DNA of 5,010 nt from assembly GCA_035551475.1 (NCBI GenBank), contig DASZMX010000042.1, positions 1 to 5,010 of the forward strand. Reading direction: 5' to 3'. Made by a program: the position numbers and the translations under genes. Positions 1 through 5,010 of the stretch are shown piece after piece; the stretch's first letter is position 1; each line of letters begins with the position of its first letter. The notes under the pieces were generated by a model. That model did no database searches, was not told the DNA's origin, and was given only the letters and a program-made list of their open reading frames with translations. Source of the DNA: DASZMX01 sp035551475 (GTDB lineage Bacteria; Verrucomicrobiota; Verrucomicrobiia; Limisphaerales; Palsa-1400).

Positions 1-14
1 AACGAAAACATTTC

Positions 15-43
15 TTGCTGATTGTGGGGTCGGGCTCTATCCT
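15..43 (+). promoter_or_regulatory. Candidate sigma-70-type promoter for the SRP RNA and dnaX operon
   Basis: A TTGCTG box at 15-20 and a TATCCT box at 38-43 are separated by 17 bp. They match TTGACA at 3 of 6 positions and TATAAT at 4 of 6. A start about 7 nt after the -10 box would fall near base 50, a few bases before the first paired base of the SRP RNA (55). The placement fits well, but the boxes are weak and the call rests mainly on position. No gene is visible in bases 1-54. Confidence 0.4.
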
Positions 44-54
44 GATTTTGGTTT

Positions 55-148
55 TGCCAGGGTCCATGGAGTGTGGACTTACGAACCCCGCCAGGGCAGG
101 AATGCAGCAACGGTAGTTTGCTCCGCAATCGCCGTGGCAACCCTGGCA
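55..148 (+). ncRNA. ffs: Small bacterial signal recognition particle RNA (4.5S-type)
   Basis: This is the RNA core of the signal recognition particle. It binds Ffh and promotes FtsY docking during co-translational membrane targeting. The sequence folds into one long hairpin: 55-63 with 140-148 (9 perfect pairs), 64-69 with 132-137, 72-77 with 122-127, 82-86 with 116-120, 88-90 with 111-113, and an apical GCA/TGC stem (96-98, 103-105) closed by a GGAA tetraloop (99-102). The symmetric internal loop has the conserved Ffh-binding sides CAGG (92-95) and AGCA (106-109), as in E. coli 4.5S RNA. No Alu domain is present, so it is the short type at about 94 nt. It lies directly upstream of dnaX, as scr does in Bacillus. 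The ends are taken from the terminal helix; the true ends may differ by several bases. Confidence 0.92.
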
Positions 149-167
149 TTCCTTTTCAAACTCACAC

Positions 168-1859
168 ATGTCGTATCAAGTCATAGCGCGGAAATATCGC
201 CCCCAACACTTCGAGGACGTGGTGGGCCAGGAGCATGTCACCCAGACGCTGCGCAATGCCATTGGCTCGGGCCGCATCGCCCACGCTTATTTGTTCGTCG
301 GGCCGCGCGGGACGGGCAAAACCACCGTGGCGCGCATTTTCGCCAAATGCCTTAATTGCACCGGCGGCCCCAAGCCGGTGTTCGAGGACAGCGACCCGAA
401 AGTGCAGGAAATCACCGAGGGCCGCTCCATGGACGTGCTGGAAATCGACGGCGCCAGCAACCGGGGCATCGACGAAGTCCGGGAATTGCGGGAGACGGTG
501 AAATACGCGCCCGCCTCCTCCAAGTTCAAGATTTATATTATTGACGAAGTGCACATGCTGACGAAGGAGGCGTTCAACGCCCTCCTCAAAACGCTGGAAG
601 AGCCGCCCGCGCATGTGAAATTCATGTTTGCCACGACGGAGCCCGAAAAAGTTTTGCCGACGATTTTGTCGCGCTGCCAGCGGTTCGATCTGCGGCGGAT
701 TCCCACCACGCTGATTGTCAAACATCTGAAGGAAATCGCGGGCAAGGAAAACGTCCAAATTGACGACGCGGCCCTGCAAGCCATCGCGCGCGGCGCGGAT
801 GGCGGGATGCGCGATGCGGAGTCGGCGCTGGATCAGTTGATCAGTTTTTGCGGCGATCAAATTGCGGAGAGCGACGCGCTCTCGATGTTTGGCCTGGCGG
901 CGCAGGGACAGATTCTGGGCCTGAGCGAAGCCGTCCTCGCCGGGGACACCAACACCGCGCTGCGGCAATTGAATGACCTCGCCAAGCAGGGAAAAGATTT
1001 GGGCCGCCTGATTTCAGAATTGCTCAACCATTTTCGCAACCTGCTGATTTTTCAGGTGGGCAAAGGCGATTTGAGCCTGCTGGAAGTGTCGGAAGCGGAA
1101 GCGGGAGCCCTGACGCAGCAATCGCCCAAAGCGACCACCGACGCCCTGACCCGCATCATGGAAGTATTGACAGATTGCGAGGGAAGGCTGCGCGACACCA
1201 CCTCCAAGAAGATTTTGGTCGAGGTAACGATTTTCAAGATGATCGAGGCGCGGAACGCCGTGAGCATCGACACCATCCTCGGGCGCGTGCAGCAGTTGCG
1301 CGCGGAAGCCGCCGGGTCGGCGCCTGCCGCGGTCGCCGCGCCCGCGGCGCGTCCCGCCGCCGCTGCGCCCACGCCACCGCCCCCTGCCCCGGCGGCGCCG
1401 GCGCCGGTGGTGGCAGCGGCCGGAACCACGGATTTGGCGACACTATGGACGCAGCTTCTGGAGCGGGTGGAAATGGCGCGGAAGTTTCTGCACAGCTTTT
1501 TAAAGGCGGCCCAGCCGGTGTCCTTGGTCAAGAATGTTTTGACGATTGGATTGCCCGACCCGTCGCTCGTGGATAATTCCTCGAATCACGCCGTCCTCCA
1601 AACCAAGCTGGCGGAATTGGGCCATCCCGGCTGCCAGGTGCGGTTTGTGACGATCGAAGCGCCATTGCTGCCCGAGGCGCCTGCCGTCCCGGCCTCCGCT
1701 CCAGCCCCGGCGGCCCGGCCAACTGCCGCCGCTCCGCGTCCCGCCGAAAAGGCCCGGGTGGAGCCGCCGACCTTCGATGCGGAGACTTTCAAAAACGATC
1801 CTTTGATTCAAAAGGCCCTTGAGGTATTCAAGGGGCAAATTATTGAAGTGCGTTCCTAA
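168..1859 (+). CDS. dnaX: DNA polymerase III clamp-loader subunit gamma/tau
   Basis: DnaX is the AAA+ motor subunit of the replisome clamp loader, which uses ATP to load the beta sliding clamp onto primed DNA. The 563-aa product starts with the family's typical MSYQVIARKYRP. It has Walker A GPRGTGKT (45-52), Walker B with D126-E127, sensor 1 ATTEP (155-159), the SRC arginine-finger motif (168-170) and sensor 2 around GGMRD (212-216). The collar domain covers about 230-360. An Ala/Pro-rich linker (381-419) leads to a C-terminal domain (about 422-500), a second Ala/Pro stretch (502-525) and a conserved-looking tail ending KALEVFKGQIIEVRS. Of the four zinc-module cysteines known from E. coli (64, 73, 76, 79), only C64 remains. 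No A-rich slippery site is visible at the domain III boundary, so a separate short gamma form is not predicted. No Shine-Dalgarno site precedes the ATG; the start is chosen from N-terminal conservation. Confidence 0.97.
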   Translation: MSYQVIARKYRPQHFEDVVGQEHVTQTLRNAIGSGRIAHAYLFVGPRGTGKTTVARIFAKCLNCTGGPKPVFEDSDPKVQEITEGRSMDVLEIDGASNRGIDEVRELRETVKYAPASSKFKIYIIDEVHMLTKEAFNALLKTLEEPPAHVKFMFATTEPEKVLPTILSRCQRFDLRRIPTTLIVKHLKEIAGKENVQIDDAALQAIARGADGGMRDAESALDQLISFCGDQIAESDALSMFGLAAQGQILGLSEAVLAGDTNTALRQLNDLAKQGKDLGRLISELLNHFRNLLIFQVGKGDLSLLEVSEAEAGALTQQSPKATTDALTRIMEVLTDCEGRLRDTTSKKILVEVTIFKMIEARNAVSIDTILGRVQQLRAEAAGSAPAAVAAPAARPAAAAPTPPPPAPAAPAPVVAAAGTTDLATLWTQLLERVEMARKFLHSFLKAAQPVSLVKNVLTIGLPDPSLVDNSSNHAVLQTKLAELGHPGCQVRFVTIEAPLLPEAPAVPASAPAPAARPTAAAPRPAEKARVEPPTFDAETFKNDPLIQKALEVFKGQIIEVRS

Positions 1860-1863
1860 AGGA
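1858..1863 (+). promoter_or_regulatory. Ribosome binding site for ybaB
   Basis: AAAGGA overlaps the last two bases of the dnaX TAA stop and lies 8 nt before the ybaB ATG at 1872. A ribosome finishing dnaX would sit on this site, so coupled translation is plausible. Confidence 0.6.
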
Positions 1864-1871
1864 AAAATCTT

Positions 1872-2183
1872 ATGTCGGGCATTGGCAAACTTATGAAGCA
1901 GGCTGCGCGGATGCAGCAGCAGATGGAACAAATTCAGGCCGACCTCGCGCGGCGCACGGTGGAGGCGACCAGCGGCGGCGGCGCGGTCAAAGTGACGGCC
2001 AAATGCGATGGCTCCATTGCCGCCATCAAAATTGATCCGCAGGCGTTGAACCCGGCGGATGCGCAATTGCTGGAGGACATGATCCTTTCGGCGGTGAATT
2101 CGGCGCTGTCGCAGGCCAAGGAAATTTCGAGCGCGGAAATGGGCAAGGCGACCCAGGGCTTCAGCCTGCCGGGAATGGGCTAG
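1872..2183 (+). CDS. ybaB: YbaB/EbfC family nucleoid-associated DNA-binding protein
   Basis: Members of this family form small dimers that bind DNA and associate with the nucleoid; their exact cellular role is still loosely defined. The 103-aa product has the usual family length and layout. An N-terminal helix rich in Met and Gln (about 4-27) starts MSGIGKLMKQAARMQQQ. A beta region follows, with GGGAVKVTAKCDG (35-47) and IAAIKIDPQAL (49-59). A second helix covers about 62-92, and a short tail ends LPGMG. The gene lies 12 nt after dnaX and 6 nt before recR. This dnaX-ybaB-recR order is conserved across many bacteria, which supports both the assignment and an operon. Confidence 0.95.
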   Translation: MSGIGKLMKQAARMQQQMEQIQADLARRTVEATSGGGAVKVTAKCDGSIAAIKIDPQALNPADAQLLEDMILSAVNSALSQAKEISSAEMGKATQGFSLPGMG

Positions 2184-2189
2184 TTCGCG

Positions 2190-2780
2190 ATGGCGCTGCC
2201 TGAGCCGATCACCGCGCTGGCCGAGGCGCTGAGCCGTTTGCCGGGAATCGGGCCGCGTTCTGCCGAACGTCTCGCGCTGCACCTCGCGCAAACCGAGCCC
2301 GGCGCCGTCCAGCAATTGGCGCACTCCATCACCGCCGCCCGGGAGCGGATTCGCGTCTGCGGCGTGTGCGGCTCCCTGACGGAAAGCGACCCCTGCTCCA
2401 TTTGCGCCGACCCGCGCCGTGACCCCGCCGTGATTTGCGTGGTGGAACGGCCAGTGGATATTTTTACCATCGACAAGTCCGGCACGTTCCACGGGAAATT
2501 CCACGTCTTGGGCGGAAAACTTTCGCCGCTCAACGGCGTCGAGCCGGAGGATTTGCGGATTCAGGAGTTGGAGGGGCGCCTTGCCGGCGCCCGCGAATTG
2601 ATCCTGGCGCTGAGCGCAGACGTGGAAGGCGATGCGACGAGTTTTTACCTGGCAAAACGGCTGGCCGGCCACGGCGTCACGATTACGCGCATCGCGCACG
2701 GCTTGCCGGCGGGCAGCGGCTTGGAATTCGCCGACGAGATCACCTTAAGCCGCGCGCTGGAAGGCCGCCGGGAGCTTTAA
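2190..2780 (+). CDS. recR: Recombination mediator protein RecR
   Basis: RecR acts with RecO and RecF to load RecA on single-stranded DNA at gaps. The 196-aa product has the normal family length and all expected parts: a helix-hairpin-helix around LPGIGPRSAERLAL (17-30), a four-cysteine zinc module (C57, C60, C69, C72), and a Toprim domain that starts at ICVVERPVDI (82-91, with E86) and includes LSADVEGDATSFYLAKRL (141-158). The C-terminal block runs from ITRIAHGLP to the end ALEGRREL. The gene starts 6 nt after the ybaB stop. There is no good Shine-Dalgarno site, only a purine stretch GGGAATGGG inside the end of ybaB, so translation is probably coupled to ybaB. In contrast to DnaX in the same operon, the RecR zinc ligands are all intact. 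Confidence 0.97.
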   Translation: MALPEPITALAEALSRLPGIGPRSAERLALHLAQTEPGAVQQLAHSITAARERIRVCGVCGSLTESDPCSICADPRRDPAVICVVERPVDIFTIDKSGTFHGKFHVLGGKLSPLNGVEPEDLRIQELEGRLAGARELILALSADVEGDATSFYLAKRLAGHGVTITRIAHGLPAGSGLEFADEITLSRALEGRREL

Positions 2781-2785
2781 ATTTT

Positions 2786-3409
2786 ATGGAGGCGCCGCGC
2801 ATTGTTGTGTTTGACCTTGGCAAGGTGCTGGTGGATTTCGATTACGGAATCGCCTCCCGCAAAATTGCCGCGCGCAGCTCGCTGGGCGCTGCAGGCGTCC
2901 GGCAAATGTTGGATCATGCCCCGCTTTTATTTCGCTACGAAACCGGCTCGATCACAAAGCAGGAATTTTACGCCGAAGTGTGCCGTGGCGCGGGATTTCA
3001 GGGATCCTTGGAGGAGTTCTGCGGCTTGTTCGCGGACATTTTCTGGGAAATTGAGGATATGATCCAGCTGCAGGCAGAATTAAAGGAGAGCGGCGCGCCG
3101 ACCTACATTTTTTCCAACACCAACGACATCGCGGTGGGCCACATTCGCCAGCGCTTCCCGTTTTTCGGCAATTTTAGTGGGTATATTCTTTCGTACGAGC
3201 ACGGGGTGATGAAACCCGATCCGAAACTCTACGAAATCGTGGAACGCACGACGGGCGAAAAGGGCGCGTCGATTGTGTATCTCGACGACCGCGCAGAAAA
3301 TATTGCAACTGCAGCAGCGCGAGGGTGGCATGCGCTTCTGCACGAAACCCCGGAAAAGTCTCGAGCGGCGCTGCAAAAGTTGGGGTTGCCGGTGGCTGGG
3401 AACAAATAA
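2786..3409 (+). CDS. HAD superfamily (subfamily IA) hydrolase, YihX-like
   Basis: This is a probable small-molecule phosphatase of the haloacid dehalogenase superfamily. The 207-aa product has motif I FDLGKVLVDFD (9-19, nucleophile D10), motif II at YIFSNTND (107-114), the motif III lysine in VMKPDPKLYE (K143) and motif IV YLDDRAEN (165-172). A helical cap lies at about 20-90. The DLG form of motif I, SNTN and the overall length resemble E. coli YihX, a glucose-1-phosphate phosphatase, but the substrate cannot be read from sequence. The second Asp of the usual DxD is Gly (G12), as in YihX. The ATG at 2786 is 5 nt after the recR stop. GGAG at 2771-2774, inside recR, is a possible ribosome site 11 nt away. 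The open frame continues upstream into recR, but motif I so close to this ATG fixes the start. It is probably the last gene of the operon. Confidence 0.9.
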   Translation: MEAPRIVVFDLGKVLVDFDYGIASRKIAARSSLGAAGVRQMLDHAPLLFRYETGSITKQEFYAEVCRGAGFQGSLEEFCGLFADIFWEIEDMIQLQAELKESGAPTYIFSNTNDIAVGHIRQRFPFFGNFSGYILSYEHGVMKPDPKLYEIVERTTGEKGASIVYLDDRAENIATAAARGWHALLHETPEKSRAALQKLGLPVAGNK

Positions 3410-3428
3410 TCATAAGGCCTTCCGTGGC
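3410..3428. other. Short gap between convergent genes
   Basis: Only 19 bp separate the stop of the HAD gene from the stop of the minus-strand gene. The gap holds the palindrome AAGGCCTT (3414-3421), which extends into an imperfect inverted repeat TAAGGCC/GGCTTA (3413-3431) with one unpaired base. No T-run follows on either strand, so I do not call a terminator. Transcripts from the two sides may overlap. Confidence 0.5.
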
Positions 3429-4136
3429 TTAGGGGAAAAATTGGCGCAGCGGAACTTCCGGATCGCCCACTGAAAAAATCCGGTCCGACACTTCGTTGAG
3501 GGCCAGGCGCGCGCGCTCAAAATGTTGGGAAAGTGTTTCAAAAATCGGGCTTAGTTCGTAACGCCGCGCCAGGCGATGGTCGCTCAAGGCGCGAAAACTG
3601 GAGCGGCCCATGTCCTCGTAGTAACGCAAATTCGGAAAGCCCCGGCGCTCCGCGCGATGCCGGATGCGGTCCGGAAACACGCCCGAGAGAAAGAGCGAAT
3701 GGTTCCCGATATGCGCGCGAATCGAGAACGTCGTGTAATCATCGGCGGTTTGCAGGGCGGCGAGCATTTCAAAATAATATTGCAACGGCTGCGGCTGGCC
3801 GGGCACAACAACGCCCGCCTGATCTTCGCGTGAAAAATGGGCCAGCAATTCCGCCACGTAATCGGCCAGCGCCCGGTCGTCCAGACCCGACTGCCGAAAC
3901 ACATGACGCACCACCACGTAAAAATAAAAATGATGCGAGACCCGCAGGCAGCAGCGTTTCTCCAATAAAGCGCGCACCAGCGCGGGATTGTCCAAAATGC
4001 AATCGCGCGCCGCTTCATCCGTCAGCAGCGCCACCAAGGCCGCCGCATCGTTGCCGGTGTGGCCCAATGTCTCCAAAACAAACGCCACGTCCTCCGCCGT
4101 AAACTGGACCCGGCAGTTGGCGTGCAGCACTTTCAC
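3429..4136 (-). CDS. Conserved-looking protein of unknown function, 235 aa
   Basis: I do not recognise this protein. It starts with GTG at 4136; GAAGG 7 nt upstream (plus-strand 4144-4148) supports that start. The product looks soluble and mostly helical, with no signal peptide and no clear membrane span. It is rich in His and aromatic residues. Blocks that look constrained are RVSHHFYFYVVVRHVF (65-80), LDDRALADYVAELLAHFS (85-102), SIRAHIGNHSLFLSGVFPD (138-156) and YYEDMGRSSFRALS (172-185). Cysteines C8, C46, C62 and C63 do not form a clear metal motif. The gene lies 98 bp downstream of the gspB-like gene on the same strand, so it may share that transcript or have its own promoter. The strong start context and a full-length frame without stops make it a likely real gene. 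No function is proposed. Confidence 0.8.
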   Translation of the reverse strand: MKVLHANCRVQFTAEDVAFVLETLGHTGNDAAALVALLTDEAARDCILDNPALVRALLEKRCCLRVSHHFYFYVVVRHVFRQSGLDDRALADYVAELLAHFSREDQAGVVVPGQPQPLQYYFEMLAALQTADDYTTFSIRAHIGNHSLFLSGVFPDRIRHRAERRGFPNLRYYEDMGRSSFRALSDHRLARRYELSPIFETLSQHFERARLALNEVSDRIFSVGDPEVPLRQFFP

Positions 4137-4234
4137 GTAATTGCCTTCAGCAAGTTTGGTTCCACTGGCAGTTTTGACGCTGTTTCCTAGGGGCCCCTTC
4201 CGAAAGCGCGCCCAGCCTGCGCATTTCCAGCCAG
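4137..4234 (-). other. Intergenic region between gspB-like gene and unknown gene
   Basis: This 98-bp gap contains the ribosome site of the downstream gene (4144-4148) and a perfect 10-bp palindrome AGGGGCCCCT (4189-4198), which overlaps CCTAGG at 4186-4191. I see no convincing promoter boxes and no hairpin followed by a T-run. Confidence 0.5.
4144..4148 (-). promoter_or_regulatory. Ribosome binding site that fixes the GTG start of the unknown gene
   Basis: Read on the minus strand, GAAGG lies 7 nt before GTG at 4136-4134. This spacing is close to ideal, and no ATG lies near the GTG in this frame, so the site decides the start. Confidence 0.65.
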
Positions 4235-4780
4235 TTACGGGGTTTCCATTTGCAATGTTTCACTCTGGCCATTCCACTCCAAAGTAACACGATCGGGCGC
4301 GATTTTCACAATCCGGGCTTCACTGACGACTTCCCCCTCCGCCAGGGTGTGCCCGTTAATCAACGCATGCGGATGGGTGCGGCTGAAGAAAATGGCTTGC
4401 AGCTTCAGCGCCGGGACAGGCGGCAGCGTTGGCAGTTTTTCCGGCGGAGGCGCGCTGACCGGCGCCGGCGGCGCGGTCGGGGGCGGCTGGATGACGGGCG
4501 CAGGAGGCGCCACCGCCGCCACTGGAGTGGACGGCGCTGGAGTATGCGCAATGATGGTCACTGACGGAGGCGGCGCCGGCGGGGCCGAAGGCGATAACGC
4601 CCGCCAGAGAATCCAAACGGCTCCCATCGCCAAAAGGGCAATCACGAGCCCCAGCACAAGCGCGACGGGAAAACGACGCGGCGCCGGGGCCGCGGTCATG
4701 CCGGGCGGGACGGCGGAGGGGCGGGAATGTTCTTTATCTGTTTGACTGGCGCGCTTGAGGGCGTCGTTGATCAAACTCAT
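4235..4780 (-). CDS. gspB: GspB-like protein: single-pass membrane protein with type II secretion GspB C-terminal domain
   Basis: GspB/ExeB works with the ATPase GspA/ExeA at the inner membrane; in known systems the pair helps the outer-membrane secretin assemble across the peptidoglycan. The 181-aa product has a short cytoplasmic N-terminus beginning MSLINDALKRA, one membrane helix (about 37-59, FPVALVLGLVIALLAMGAVWILW), a Pro/Ala-rich periplasmic linker (about 62-123) and a small C-terminal domain (about 125-178). That domain includes LKLQAIFFSRTHPHALING, a Glu-Gly turn and IVKIAPDRVTLEWNG, matching the GspB C-terminal fold. The ATG at 4780 is chosen because the MSLINDALKR start is typical and GGAAGGGG (4791-4798) lies 10 nt upstream. 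A longer open frame to 4882 runs over the end of the gspA gene and is unlikely to be translated. The ATG overlaps the gspA stop as ATGA. Confidence 0.85.
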   Translation of the reverse strand: MSLINDALKRASQTDKEHSRPSAVPPGMTAAPAPRRFPVALVLGLVIALLAMGAVWILWRALSPSAPPAPPPSVTIIAHTPAPSTPVAAVAPPAPVIQPPPTAPPAPVSAPPPEKLPTLPPVPALKLQAIFFSRTHPHALINGHTLAEGEVVSEARIVKIAPDRVTLEWNGQSETLQMETP

Positions 4781-5010
4781 ACGTCGATGTCCCCTTCCAA
4801 CTCTCTCATGGCTCGGCCCACCATGCCAAAGTCGATGCGATTGCGTTGTTGCACAAATCCGGCGAGCAGACATTTGTCGCACACCGCATTGATCAGCCGG
4901 GGCAGGCCGCGGCTGTAACGGTAAATGCGCCAGACGGCGGGGGTGGTGAAATAAGGCGCGCCGTTGCCGCCGGAAACCTGGATGCGGTGATGGATGTATT
5001 GGCCGACCTC
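4777..5010 (-). CDS. gspA: GspA/ExeA-type AAA+ ATPase, C-terminal 77 residues (cut by window edge)
   Basis: Only the C-terminal part is visible; the N-terminus lies beyond base 5010. The reading frame gives EVGQYIHHRIQVSGG, then PYFTTPAVWRIYRYSRG, then LPRLINAVCDKCLLAGF, and ends RAMRELEGDIDV. This is the typical lid end of ExeA-like ATPases: an EVxxYIxHR helix, the F(T)xxAVxxI helix, and a sensor 2 segment of the form G(I/L)PRLIN followed by a Cys-Asp-x-x-Leu-Leu-A helix. The Walker motifs are outside the window, so ATPase activity cannot be judged here. In GspA, peptidoglycan-binding domains often follow or accompany the ATPase; here the protein stops soon after the lid, so no C-terminal peptidoglycan-binding domain is present. 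The TGA at 4779-4777 overlaps the gspB ATG, suggesting coupled translation. The frame is open and has no start in the visible part. Confidence 0.85.
   Translation of the reverse strand, partial: EVGQYIHHRIQVSGGNGAPYFTTPAVWRIYRYSRGLPRLINAVCDKCLLAGFVQQRNRIDFGMVGRAMRELEGDIDV
4791..4798 (-). promoter_or_regulatory. Ribosome binding site for gspB-like gene
   Basis: Read on the minus strand, GGAAGGGG lies 10 nt before the ATG at 4780, inside the 3' end of the gspA gene. It supports the short start over the upstream extension. Confidence 0.6.

Noticed and set aside
71..355. 94-codon frame covering the SRP RNA and the start of dnaX
   Set aside because: Its first part is the folded SRP RNA and the rest is out of frame with dnaX. 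The start is inside the RNA hairpin.
643..656. GAAAAAG run in dnaX considered as a programmed frameshift site
   Set aside because: It lies in the ATPase core near residue 160, far before the domain III boundary, and is too short to be a convincing slippery site.
162..968. 268-codon open frame on the minus strand opposite the DnaX ATPase domain
   Set aside because: It overlaps the conserved AAA+ core of DnaX and shows no recognisable domain; it is a shadow of dnaX codon use.
1500..2699. Long open frame of 399 codons on the minus strand across dnaX, ybaB and recR
   Set aside because: It lies antisense to three well-supported genes. Its Arg/Gly/His-rich translation is typical of a GC-rich shadow frame.
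2435..2785. Upstream extension of the HAD reading frame into recR
   Set aside because: The extension is out of frame with conserved recR sequence and has low-complexity Arg/Gly-rich translation. Motif I of the HAD domain begins nine residues after the ATG at 2786.
3410..3431. Possible bidirectional terminator between the convergent genes
   Set aside because: The inverted repeat is short and has an unpaired base, and neither strand has a following T-run.
4200..4234. Possible terminator after the gspB-like gene on the minus strand
   Set aside because: Only a 4-bp GCGC stem with a 7-nt loop and a TTTC tail can be drawn, which is too weak to call.
4347..4745. Gly/Ala-rich 132-codon plus-strand frame
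   Set aside because: It is the complement of the Pro/Ala-rich linker and membrane segment of the gspB-like gene; the glycine repeats come from reading proline codons backwards.
4781..4882. 34-residue N-terminal extension of the gspB-like gene
   Set aside because: It overlaps the conserved C-terminus of GspA. The inner ATG has a good ribosome site and the typical MSLINDALKR start.

Overview
This window looks like a chromosomal housekeeping segment from a GC-rich bacterium. My best guess is the Verrucomicrobiota or a nearby PVC-group lineage, with low to moderate confidence. The guess rests on overall protein character, on a GspB-like protein that opens MSLINDALKRA, and on the uneven use of Shine-Dalgarno sites. 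No rRNA or other phylogenetic marker is present to settle it. I see no mobile element, CRISPR array, tRNA or phage gene.

Plus strand, 1-3409: a probable promoter is followed by a small bacterial SRP RNA (ffs, 55-148). Its 3' helix ends only 19 nt before dnaX (168-1859). Then come ybaB/ebfC (1872-2183), recR (2190-2780) and a YihX-like HAD hydrolase (2786-3409). Gaps between these coding genes are 5-12 nt, so they probably form one operon. The order SRP RNA-dnaX-ybaB-recR is an old and widespread bacterial arrangement, known from Bacillus. It groups the clamp-loader subunit with a nucleoid-associated protein and the RecFOR recombination mediator. The HAD gene is an accessory member.

Minus strand, 5010-3429: the 3' end of a GspA/ExeA-type AAA+ ATPase (4777-5010, cut by the window edge) overlaps by 4 nt a GspB-like membrane protein (4235-4780). 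In known systems this pair helps assemble the type II secretion secretin. After 97 bp comes a 235-aa protein that I do not recognise (3429-4136). It converges on the HAD gene with 19 bp between the two stop codons.

Nothing here amounts to a clearly new system. The points most worth a second look are: the DnaX zinc module, which has lost three of its four cysteines without any change in length; the very tight SRP RNA-dnaX junction, with competing base pairings and no Shine-Dalgarno site for dnaX; and the unrecognised minus-strand protein.
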